Notes under the pieces: generated by a model
Told to the model about the DNA's origin: nothing
Database searches by the model: none
The model's input: the letters and a program-made list of their open reading frames with translations, nothing else
Made by a program: the position numbers and the translations under genes
Part shown: positions 1 to 9,164 of the stretch, one piece after another
How positions within the stretch are numbered: position 1 is the stretch's first letter
Layout of the letters: each line of letters starts with the position of its first letter
Origin: Mangifera indica
Taxonomy: Eukaryota; Streptophyta; Magnoliopsida; Sapindales; Anacardiaceae
Assembly (NCBI RefSeq): GCF_011075055.1
Contig: NC_058153.1
Span: 10,664,001-10,728,000, forward strand
Length of the DNA: 64,000 nucleotides
Direction of reading: 5' to 3'

Positions 1-218
1 GGGACTCCACTTCCTTACGTTGTTTGGTTACTGTCAAATTATAGTCTCCTCTGAACGAACTAGAAAGTGTGTGAAATCAGTAAAGTAAGCAAACATATAC
101 AAGACCGTCATGCGCATCACGCCTTATAGCAGCACTGGTCGCCAATTCCAACATCCTCCAATATATACTTGAATTATAACAGATGATATATATCAAGGTT
201 TTTATTATATATTCCATG
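1..218. other. Unassigned left edge
   Basis: No open frame, repeat or element end is recognised here. It lies just outside the part of the segmental duplication that can be matched to copy B near 39060. Confidence 0.4.
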
Positions 219-841
219 TCATGTTCTCCAAATTTTAAGCAAGATTATGCACATATGAAAGGAAGTCAATAAATACTCAAGAAGCGAAATTGTAGCATAA
301 ATCTTTTCCTGTGTTGAAGCAGCTGACCTGAAATGGATGAGGAGCGGCAGTTGGAATAAACTATGTTCTTCACCATTTCCTTTTGTGCTGAAGTCTGTCA
401 AGATAAGATTCTTCCTTAGGGAAGATTGCCTTCCACAATTTGGTCCTCTGCTATCAGATTTCTAGACTGAACAGTTGGTTCATTTTTGTCCATAGTCAAA
501 CTCCTTGTTGATATTTCCATGGTGACCTTTCCGACATACCGAACAGACCCTGAATTATAAAATATGCAATATACCAAACAGTTACAGAGCAAATTTGCCA
601 CTGCAACGTCAATAGCAGAACTCATTTGTTGATTATCAGACATAGATGTATACATCCAATAATCTGATTTCAGATTATCAGACATAGATGTATACATCCA
701 ATAGCAGAACTCAGTTACTGTTTTTGGCAGTAACTGAAAAACGGTGAGAGTGTTTTCAAAAAACAGTTTGTTTTCTGGCGGTTGATAACGTTTGAAACAC
801 GTGTACGTTGGACAGCACAGCAATGTGTCAAAGCGTTCCAT
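219..841 (-). pseudogene. Relic of an unrecognised plant gene (copy A)
   Basis: On the minus strand a 141-codon frame (841 to 416) is followed by a second frame to 219. The central part (EKVTMEIPTRN-like block, then DKNEPTVQ...EDQI) matches the copy at 39191-39565 at protein level. The copy-A counterpart of a GTAAGT...TTCAG intron is partly preserved: the acceptor context TATAATTCAGG is present, but the donor side is altered. Compared with copy B, about 350 bp of the 5' exon region is missing, and a stop falls where copy B reads Glu after NLP. I do not recognise the family. The truncated 5' end, the stop and the internal 42-bp duplication argue for a pseudogene. An expressed non-coding RNA is the alternative. 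Confidence 0.5.
631..703. repeat. Tandem 31-bp direct repeat in the gene relic
   Basis: A 31-bp unit beginning GATTATCAGACATAGATG occurs at 631-661 and again at 673-703, separated by 11 bp. On the minus strand it encodes YWMYTSMSDN twice. Copy B has a single diverged unit, so this is a local duplication private to copy A. Confidence 0.85.
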
Positions 842-1060
842 GTGTCAATATCTAGATACTGCTACCTGTTGAAGTGAATCCAGCTTGTCTCAGGGGTGTA
901 CTTAGTTAATTTTTTGGGCCTTTCTAGAGAAGCCCAAATTTAAAACCCAAATTTTGCAAAATTCGAGTCCCCCAAATTGCTAGACTCAATCTATGTCTAT
1001 TTGGTGAAAAGTATGTATCACTTTATCACCAAATTACAATTCTATTTAAATATTATTTTA

Positions 1061-1852
1061 GGTTAAAGTACTATTTTTTACTTAAGTTTTAATTTAATCT
1101 CAAAAGTATATATTTGATAAATAAAAAATCTAAACATCCACCTATGAGTTAATTATTGTTAAAATTTTTATTTAAAAATAAAAATAAAATTGTCATTTTA
1201 CCGCTAACCCTTAAAACATTAAAAATTAATATCATTTTCCTTTAAATTTTAAAAACTAACACTTTACCTCATTCTCAAAGTTTAAAAAGTTTAAATTTCA
1301 CCTATAGGGTTTGTTTCCCTTCCCTTCCCATCACTATTCTGATCGACGGTCGACGTTTTCTATTTATCTTTTGGATCTGACAACGAAGGATGACTATCCA
1401 TCACCACGAAGGATGACGAAATGTTGTCCCTCATCGTCTGGAAGATGTGAAAATGAAGGATGACGTTTTATCACTTTGTCTAGACGATGCAATGAAGGAC
1501 AACAAAGCATCGTCCTTCATCATTTCTTTCCTATATGGATGATGTTTTTTTATCCAGATTTGGACGAAGATAATTAGCCTGAGATAAAACTTAGAAATGA
1601 GGGAGAAAAGTGAATTTTTTAAAGTTTACTTATAGGGAGAAATTGTTAGATTTATAAATTAAGGGAAAAAAATGATACAATTTTTTAAGGTTTTAGGATT
1701 TAGGATTTAGGAGTAAAATGACAATTTTATCTTTATCTCTAATTAAAAATTTTAACAGTAATTAGTTTATGAGTAAGTGTTTGAGTTTTTATCTATCACA
1801 AATATGTTTTTAGAATTTAACTAAAACTTAAATAAAAAATAATGCTTTGTTC
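1061..1852. mobile_element. Foldback (Mutator-like) DNA element, 792 bp
   Basis: The two ends are inverted repeats of at least 130 bp: GGTTAAAGTACTATTTTTTA... at the left and the reverse complement of ...ATGCTTTGTTC at the right. The direct repeat TATTATTTTA flanks both sides (1051-1060 and 1853-1862), consistent with a 9-10 bp Mutator-type target duplication. The duplicated locus near 40225-40250 reads straight through the site, so it acts as an empty allele. The interior holds stretches such as GAAGGATGACG and CGTCCTTCAT arranged as further inverted repeats. No transposase is encoded, so it must be mobilised in trans. Confidence 0.85.
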
Positions 1853-1862
1853 TATTATTTTA

Positions 1863-2768
1863 ATATTTATTTAATTTATAATTCAACTTGTCTGTCATTG
1901 ATATCTATGTAAAATATACATAATTAATTTTTTTAAATAAATATTTCACGGAATGCCCTTCTTGTATCCCTTAAAATATTTTCCCTATTTGAAATTTATT
2001 AATGGTGTAACCTAACTTTACGGAAAATATATTTTAATATCATCGTTTTATAATTAAATAAAAAATTAAAAAAATCATTGATTGTACAAACCTTATTAAG
2101 TAATGTTTATAATTAAATAAAATAATTTAAAAATCATTGATTCTACAAAGCTTAGTTTCTGGTTGATTTAGCGTATACCAAAGGAAGCCCAATGGTTATA
2201 CCAGTCAGATACATGGGATTCTACATTGGGCTTATTACTCTAACTCAATTTAGTGTTGGATTTGAGTGGACTTAAACTCCTATAAAGATTAGTTTGAGTT
2301 GAATTTGAATTTGAAATAATTAGTTCAAAATCAAATCTAACTCACTTGATTGGCAAAGAATTTACTAGAGAATTGTTTAGTTTGATTTGAAAATTTTTCA
2401 AACTATTTTTTTAGTTTGATTTAAGAAAAACTCATAAAATTACACCAAACTATACCATACATACCTTTAGAGTTCATCAAAATTCTTGTTTTGTAATTTA
2501 TTTATTTTGAAATGCAAAGAATGAAGAACATTAACGCAAGACTCAAATTAACATAGATTCCTATTCTCCACCTTAAATAATAATTTAATAAACGTTGAAC
2601 ATGAAAAGAAAAATTAAGAACAAACTTAAAGTACTTAACGAAGAAATAGAATTAAAAACATTTGCAATATTTGGATTTGGAGGCACTTAAATCTTCATCT
2701 ATAAAATATATTTCGAATCAATTTAGTTTGGGTTTGGCCTGAACAAACAAAATTTTTTGAACTCCTAG
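1863..2768. other. Non-coding part of duplication copy A
   Basis: AT-rich non-coding sequence that partly aligns with 40250-41530. It contains short stretches such as AGTTTGAGTTGAATTTGAAT, which resemble the dispersed repeat seen at 6050-6530. No open frame is supported. Confidence 0.4.
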
Positions 2769-2889
2769 GTGTTTTGATTATATCAAAACTAAATTTAAAG
2801 TTGTTAATTAATATCTAAGATGCTAATTAAATTCACAATATAAAATTCTTATGACTAAAAGATAGACTAGATTTATGTTTTCAATTTTT

Positions 2890-3235
2890 TATATACAAGA
2901 TGCCCATCCCCAAATGTGGAATGTTAGTTCCTTTGCTCGTTTCATGCCCTTCTTTCTAAGTTTGGAGCTTTCGAAAATTTTTGTCAAATAAATAAGGACG
3001 CCCATCCCTATTACTGGAATATCTATCCTCTTTCATGGGATGCCCATCTCTTCATATCTGAAGTATTTTGAAATTCTAAATGTGCAAGATAGGATGCATA
3101 TCTCGAAAAATGGGATGTTCGTCCCTCAAATGACACATTTCAAAAATTTGCCTATTGAACGTCTAATTCAAAGTAACTAAAGTTAGAATATGTAAGAGGA
3201 CGTTTGTCTCTCAAAAAAGGGCACCCATCCCATTG
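2890..3235 (+). repeat. GGGATGCCCATCCC-type motif array in the LTR
   Basis: Variants of a near-palindromic GGGATG(C/T)CCATCCC motif recur about seven times: GATGCCCATCCC near 2900, GACGCCCATCCC near 3000, GGGATGCCCATC near 3040, GGATGCATATC near 3090, GGGATGTTCGTCCC near 3112, GGACGTTTGTC near 3200 and GGGCACCCATCCC near 3220. All lie within about 450 bp upstream of the LTR TATA box. Confidence 0.65.
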
Positions 3236-3324
3236 TGTTTTCAAGACCAAAACATCATTATCGAAGCTCAATGGATATATTATCCCAATCAATGCTCATT
3301 TGAGCCATTCCAGCCATCCAATAC

Positions 3325-3332
3325 TATAAATA
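3325..3332 (+). promoter_or_regulatory. Putative LTR TATA box
   Basis: TATAAATA in the context ACTATAAATAGAAGAC lies about 90 bp after the last palindromic motif and 640 bp before the LTR end. This is where a U3/R boundary promoter is expected in a long copia LTR. Confidence 0.55.
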
Positions 3333-4059
3333 GAAGACTCTTTGATGGGGAATAAGTTAGAAATTACTAATGTAAAATCTTATACTCTTCCTTTTTCTAA
3401 AATTCTCTCCAAAAACTTATAATTCATATCATTAAGAGACACCTTGCATTTAATCTTTGTAACAACATTGTAAAGGTATTTTACACTCAATCTTTTTGTA
3501 TTCAAACAAACTTGGGTGAAATCCTAGATAACTATTATGGTGGGTAAAACCCTAAATAACTATTGAGTTGGGCACAATCTAGGATCAATTAGTAATTGTG
3601 GGCGAAATTCATATAAACTATTATAAAGAGCGAATTCTTTATTAGTGGAACTTCAAGTAGATTATTTGAAAAAGTGGATGCAGGAAGCTTGGAAGAGAAA
3701 ACTCCAAACCACTATAAATCTTGAGCATTTCCTTACCTTACTTTTTTTACTTTATGCTTTACATTTGTGTTATATGTTTTGACAATTTGTTGAATATTGT
3801 TTATGCTTAATTATTTGAGTTTGTTGGTTATTAGATTTGCTTGAATATTTTGTTGAATTTATTTGTTTAGTTGTGACTGATTATAAATTTGGTTAAAAAA
3901 ATTTTATTTGGTTAAAAGTTTTAGATAATTCTATTCATCTCCCCTCTAGAATTATTAGCCATTTGGAGTTTTTCAATTGATATCAAGCTTAGACTCTAGG
4001 TTGTAAAATCTGACAATTTTTAAAGTTTAAGATCATTTAGAATGGCCAGCACATCTACC

Positions 4060-4984
4060 TCCATTTTTGGTGAAAGACATAACATTACAAAACCATAATT
4101 GTTTTGTGGGTCAAACTACACTCAATGAAAAATTAGAATATAATTTCATATTCAATCCATAGACTATAAGTTGTGAAAAATCATTGAGAATGGTGACTTT
4201 GTGCGTAAGGACTCTAGAACAAATTTTCCTAAAAATGAAGATGACTTTGATGAGGAAGATAAGAAGTTAATGAGTTTAAATGCAAGGGCTATGAATATAT
4301 TGTTTTGTGCATTAGACTTAACCAAATTTAATTGTGTTTCCTCATGTGTTCAACTTAATAGATATGGACTATCCTTCAAACCACTCATGAAAGTACAAGT
4401 CAAGTGAAGAGTCCAAAATTAAGCTTCTCTTTGGGGAATACGCGTTGTTCAAAATAAAGTCAGAAGAAAATATAACTGTTATGTACAAAAGGTTCTCAAA
4501 CTTAGTAAATAGTCTTAGAGAACTTGGAAAGAAGTTTGAGACCATTGAACTTGTGAAGAAGATTCTTCGATCATTGTCAGAATCATGAAACATGAAGGTG
4601 ACTGCCATCGAAGAATCAAAAGACTTAAACAAAATGGTTATGGATGAACTTATTAGAAGCGTACTGACATTTGAGATGAAGAGAAAGCCCAAGGAGGAGG
4701 AGATTAAGCCTAAAAAGAACATTACCTTAAGAGTAGAAAAAGGTGGTGATGATTCTTCAATGGTTGAGGAAGATGTAAGTCTTCTTGCAAGGAAATTCAA
4801 CAAATTTCTTTTAAGAAGCAAAGACAAGAACTTCTCCAAATCAAAATACAATGAGGATAGTGACGATGAAGTGATATGCTATAAATGTAAGAGGCTCAGT
4901 CATATCAACCATTTTCTCTTCTTGTTTATCTATATAGAAAAAAAAGTTAAAAAGATGAAGACTCTTATGATGAATTTAATTTGA
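4060..4984 (+). pseudogene. Copia gag remnant (SIRE-like)
   Basis: Two frames survive. 4201-4407 contains NARAMNILFCALDLTKFN, matching the NARAMNVLYCALNKYNFN segment of the gag at 9165. 4592-4984 contains TAIEESKDLNKM...RKPKEEEIKPKK and the start of a zinc knuckle (CYKCKRLSHINH) whose last Cys is lost. Frameshifts and stops separate them, and the coiled-coil half, protease and all of pol are missing. It sits downstream of the LTR remnant ending at 3975, so it is the 5' end of a truncated element. It is not functional. Confidence 0.8.
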
Positions 4985-6049
4985 TTTAATCATTCATTTT
5001 CTAAAACTTGACATTAGCATCAGTCTATTTTTGATTGTAGCTTTCCAAACTAAATTGATTTTGTTTACATCAATTGCCTCAACTTCATGGTACTTCCATC
5101 CTTCCAAGAAATGAACCACTCCTCCAACATGACATGTATGAACTTGATCAATGGTATAATGTTCCAACAAAAATTAAAAAATGTAATAATGAAGATGTGA
5201 TTTAGATATATTATCAGAGGTGGCAGCAGGCTTGGGGCCTAATACCTTAATTTTCGTCCTATTCCCTGCATAAAACAACCTTTTCTCATCCTCACTTTAT
5301 CTCCAATTCAAGGATGACAAGGAATCCTTATTCCATTTTGCCTCCTCTTCCTTTCCCATCTTTGTAGGAAAATTTTTCCACACTCTCTTTCCCATCTTTG
5401 TTAGAAAAATAATGAAAATTTTATTAGGTGTCAAGACATGTTTATAATAATTCAAAACTTTTAAAGATAATACAATATATAAAAGATAGGGAATATAAAA
5501 GGGAGAGGATAAACCGAGGAGGGACAGGTAGAAGATATATATATATATATATCTCTATCCTCTTCTTATCCTTAACTGTAGGGATTTAACTTTAGGGAAG
5601 GATGGGTCAAAAACTTGATTTTGCAGGTTGAATAATACCACAAATTTGTGAAAATAAGCTCCAAATGGAGCCCAACTTTGCTCTTTTGGTGTGATCCACT
5701 TGCCTACTATCCAACTCTGAAATTGTGGACCAAATTACAACATTAAATTATAAGTTAATGCCAATTTTACACTTTCATGATATTATGAATATTATCATAA
5801 CTCACCTTACAATTTCTTGTTGCTTAGTATTTTGTTACTTGAACAAGGTAATTTTGACAATCCACATGAGCTTTATTTTTTTGAATTTTATGAAATCTTT
5901 CAGTCAATAATTTGTTTGCTTGGTTAGAAAAAGCTCGAGGACCCCCCACATGCATTTGATTTAGAAGAAAATAACAAGACACAAGCCAGTTAAAGGACCA
6001 TAATTAATGAATTAAAGTGTTTAATAAATAAATTAAAAGCGGATAAAAG
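4985..6049. other. No gene recognised
   Basis: AT-rich sequence without a supported gene. It contains an (AT)9 microsatellite. The 61-codon frame at 5725-5910 has no recognisable features and is probably chance. Confidence 0.4.
5535..5552. repeat. (AT)9 microsatellite
   Basis: Eighteen bases of uninterrupted AT dinucleotides between GAAG and CTCTATCC. Confidence 0.9.
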
Positions 6050-6530
6050 TAGGGGTGGGTATGAACCAAGCCAAGCCCGAACACTCCTTGGCTCGAGTTC
6101 AATTTGAATGAAAAATAGTTTGGCTTGAATTCAACTCAAATACGTTGAGCCAACATTAAGGATGGTTGAAGTTCAGTTTGAATGAAAATGGCTCGATTCG
6201 AGTTTGGTTCGAATTTATAGTTCAAATTCATGGCTCGGATATGTGACTCAAACTTGTGACTTATTGATAAAACGTCATTATTTAAAAGTATTTAACATAA
6301 TTCAAATTGAGCCATGAGCTAAGTTTGAATCAAACTAAGTCATCTATCTAGGTTACGAGTTAAACTAAGTCAAATTCTCTTTAGCTTAAGTTCAGTTTGA
6401 TTTTAAAACAAGCCTAACTTTTTAACTCGAATTCAGTTCATATTCAAACTAAATGAATTTGAATTGAGTTAAATCGAACCGAGTCAACTTTTAAGTCTGA
6501 ACTAATTCAGTTTTAGTTTAGCCTTAGATG
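6050..6530. repeat. Dispersed GGCTCGAGTTC-type repeat
   Basis: This stretch is built from degenerate units such as GGCTCGAGTTCAATTTGAAT, GGCTCGATTCGAGTTTGG and GAACCGAGTCAAC around a core AAAACGTCATTATTT. The same style, with cores AAAACAACGTTGTTTTA and AAAACGACATTGTTTTAA, recurs at 33555-33925 and 61755-61965. It looks like a non-coding dispersed repeat family; no terminal repeats or TSD could be fixed. Confidence 0.5.
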
Positions 6531-6589
6531 GAAGTACATTTTAGTTGTAATACTTAGAAATTCTTAATTGATTGTTGTCTTTTTGAGGA

Positions 6590-7671
6590 TGAATGTCAAT
6601 TCAACTATATTTAATTGCAAAAGCATCACTATTCAAATACTGCACATAAAAATCATAAGTTGGTATGTTTGTCCTAACTTATTCGTACTATAACATTTTG
6701 CAACAAAATCATGAGTTGCGAATTTCAAAGCAAAATTTGGTGGGCCAACTTCGATAATCTGGTCGACTGAATTGTTTGTCTTTCAAGTGATATATAATAT
6801 ATTAGGCTTCAGATTTCATACCACATTCATTATTTCTTAGCCTTCTTTCATTTTCTCTCCACCTCTTCCTTAATGATTTCACCATTTCTTACCGAATCAC
6901 TTTAAAACTTTTTTTTTCATCAAATCACTCATAAACACACCATCTACCTATTTTGACTAGAAAAACCCTTTCTAGAAATACCATATTTCACCAAAAATGC
7001 CCAAAATCTTGCCAAAACCCTAAACCTTAACTTTTCAGATTTCACGCAAAATCACTCAATTTTTGTTGTTTTTTAATCAATTTGAAAAAAAATTTACCTT
7101 TTTCAAGTCTTTCCATCAATTTTCATCTGTCAATTTGCTAATTTAAGGCTTGAATAAATAAACCTTAATTTCATCATCCTCAATTTGGATATCAAAGTAA
7201 AATACCCCTTTCGATTGTCTGTTTTGAATTCTGACCACATCATTGCCTTCCTCTTACCATTTTTAGCCTAGGTGTGCCTTTAGCTTTCGAATTCATGTTT
7301 GGTTATATGAAATTATGATTCTACCATTATACATACATATAGAGCTAATGTGCATTCCATTACCTTTCATATCATTCAGTGTGGTATTATCTAACTCTCT
7401 GTTTTATTATTTTAAAAAAACCTTACTTTTGTGTCTTAATTAACTTAAGTTACTGGATTGTAAGTTTCCATTGTATATCTTCAAAATTCTTAGTTATGCC
7501 TAATTCAAGGATTCGTAGGAGATCTAAACGTGCCCTTAGGTAATCTAAAAGTTTTGAGGATAGATATTTAACCACTGTAAATCAAGCTAACCTTCAGAGG
7601 CTCTCTTTGATCTCACATATTTTGGGTCTTCCCAAGCCGCTTCGACTTATGCTAATTGATATAGTCATTAT
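6590..7671 (+). mobile_element. Old SIRE-like copia remnant, left part
   Basis: From about 6700 this matches the pol-to-ORF3 spacer of the young element (14330-15103). It includes CGATAATCTGGTCGACTGAATT, which corresponds to the young element's palindrome-rich spacer, and a leader carrying CCAAAAATGCCCAAAATCTT. It is interrupted at 7671 by the young element and resumes at 18379. No gag or pol of this copy is present upstream, so it was 5'-truncated or internally deleted. The exact left boundary is uncertain. Confidence 0.7.
7496..7671 (+). pseudogene. Old accessory ORF (ORF3), left half
   Basis: A decayed version of the first 60 or so codons of the ORF at 15104. It has a start at ATG 7496 and a basic Arg-rich N-terminus (SRIRRRSKRALR) like the RRSSARRSPRPPR of the young copy, and it contains stops. 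The reading frame at its right end is continuous with 18379 once the inserted element and one copy of ATTAT are ignored, which shows the young element landed inside this ORF. Confidence 0.7.
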
Positions 7672-8184
7672 TGTTGACTTGAGGAGTCATTATGCTCTTA
7701 TTTTGATGGTAACAAACTAATATGTCCCTAAAAATATTGACTAATGATTTTACTTGAGTGTGAGCTTAGATTGCAAGGATTTATCTAATGCACTTGAAGG
7801 AGTTTCAAGATGGAAATGAAAGAGGAGTCAATTGAAGAATTATTGAAGATTTGAAGAAAAACTCAATTGTTAGGTAGATATATTTGTAATTTAGAGCATT
7901 CGTTTTGATTAGAATATTTATTTGCATGGGATAGCTCACTTGAAAACTCATTTTCATACCTTTCACATTTTGGGTTAAAATGTTGTTTTTCAAACTTATT
8001 GGTTTAAGCCAATGCTTTCACCAAAGTTTATTAATTCTTTTAAAATGATGAAGTTTTGTGAATTACATTTTCATATCTTAAAGTTGGTTTTGAAAGAATT
8101 TTCAAAAATGGGTTAAATTGTCACTTTTCAAAGTTTTAGGGGTCAAATTGTGATTTTTGAAAATTCAGGGGGTAAAATGTAATA

Positions 8185-8391
8185 AAATTCGGTCGACCGA
8201 ATTTCACCGACCGAATCAGCTTCCAAATTATCCAGAAGCCATGTATTTTGGCTTCAAAAATTTGGTCAACCGAATTAAATTCGGTCGACCGAATTTTGGT
8301 TTGAATTTTTTCAACGGCTAGTGCCACGTAAGCTCCACGGAAGTGCCACGTCACATCTGGTTGACCGAATTCCATCCGGTCGACCGAATTG
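8185..8391 (+). repeat. CGGTCGACCG palindrome array in U3
   Basis: The palindrome AAATTCGGTCGACCGAATTT occurs at 8185-8204 and again at 8277-8296. Close variants lie at 8206-8215 (ACCGACCGAAT), 8262-8276 (TTGGTCAACCGAATT), 8357-8372 (CTGGTTGACCGAATTC) and 8374-8391 (ATCCGGTCGACCGAATTG). The array ends about 65 bp upstream of the TATA box. The 3' LTR repeats it with one unit changed to GGTCGATCGAATT. The spacer between pol and ORF3 also has it (14355-14405). Confidence 0.9.
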
Positions 8392-8455
8392 TGCGTTTTC
8401 TGGAAAATTAAAATGGCTATCTTTGTGCACAACGGTAACTTTCCTTATTTTCCCC

Positions 8456-8463
8456 TATATAAA
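8456..8463 (+). promoter_or_regulatory. LTR TATA box
   Basis: TATATAAA in CCCCTATATAAACCC, with the palindrome array immediately upstream. The same sequence occurs in the 3' LTR near 17717-17724. It is the likely core promoter for the genomic RNA. Confidence 0.7.
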
Positions 8464-9114
8464 CCCAATCAATTTCGTTCGAAAACAACTTTTGCAACCA
8501 AAAATTTTCATATATTTGAGAGCAAATTTGTTTTGAGCTATTGACTTGCAAACTCTTCTCTCTAATCAAAACCCTTGCTCATACACTTTGTAATTTCATT
8601 TGCATTAGGTTGTACTAAGCTTTAACTTTCATATACACTGTTGAGAGAGGTTATATTTCAATTTCATACTAAAATTCGTGCTATAAAAGAGTGAGGTTCA
8701 CTCTTGGAGAGATTAGTAAATTTCTAGTGAGAGAAATTGAGTTTTAACATTTGTAAAGGTTAATAGCACCTTGGAAGCTATTTTGGTTGTGAAGAAAAGC
8801 TTGGTTGAGGTTTAGTCAACCAAGAATTAGTGGAATACTCCAAGGGAGAAAGCTTGGAGGAGTGGACGTAGGCCGGGTTGAGCCGAACCACTATACATCG
8901 CGTGTTTGATTTTCTCTTCCCTTAAACTCATACTTTATGTTATGTTATATTGATTGTGTTGGTTATTTGAAATATTTTTAGTTATTCTCACAAATTGGAT
9001 TAAGAATAGGCAATATTAATTGATTTGAATAAATTGTTCTAATTCTCTAATTAGGTAAAGATTGTTTTAAATTGCCTAATTCACCCCCCCTCTTAGGCCA
9101 TTCGATCCTACAAT

Positions 9115-9126
9115 TGGTATCAGAGC
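9115..9126 (+). promoter_or_regulatory. Primer binding site, tRNA-Met type
   Basis: TGGTATCAGAGC, two bases after the 5' LTR end, is the standard copia PBS complementary to the 3' end of initiator tRNA-Met. It continues CTTGG. Confidence 0.92.
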
Positions 9127-9164
9127 TTGGTTGCTCATTCTCATAAACTTAACCGTTTAGAGCA

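Larger units (their letters stand above)
220..2768. repeat. Segmental duplication, copy A
   Basis: This stretch aligns in the same orientation with about 39060-41530. Shared landmarks include the gene relic (219-841 against 39191-39565), the flank near 880-1010 against 40050-40160, the segment near 2190-2240 against 40480-40540, and the segment near 2490-2760 against 41290-41530. Copy A contains a 792-bp foldback element that copy B lacks. Copy B has a longer 5' gene region and extra sequence around 40565-41270. The homology stops where the LTR-like sequence starts at about 2769. Confidence 0.75.
2769..3975 (+). mobile_element. 5' LTR remnant of a SIRE-like copia element
   Basis: The putative LTR starts near TGTTTTGATTATATC, where the duplication homology ends, and finishes ...TTTTTCA at 3975. 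It is followed after two bases by a decayed tRNA-Met type primer binding site (TGATATCAAGCTTAG, 3978-3992). A gag remnant follows downstream in the same orientation as in the intact element at 7672. A TATA box is at 3325-3332. The right end is supported by the PBS; the left end is inferred. No matching 3' LTR was found. Confidence 0.55.
7672..9112 (+). repeat. 5' LTR of the young copia element
   Basis: Starts TGTTGACTTG and ends CCTACA, with the PBS starting two bases later. It is nearly identical to 16931-18373. It carries the palindrome array at 8185-8391 and a TATA box at 8456-8463. The 98- and 71-codon frames here are repeated in the 3' LTR and are not genes. Confidence 0.95.

Noticed and set aside
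8136..8536. 98- and 71-codon frames repeated at 17397-17797
   Set aside because: They are inside both LTRs and cross the palindrome array; repetition comes from LTR identity, not coding conservation.
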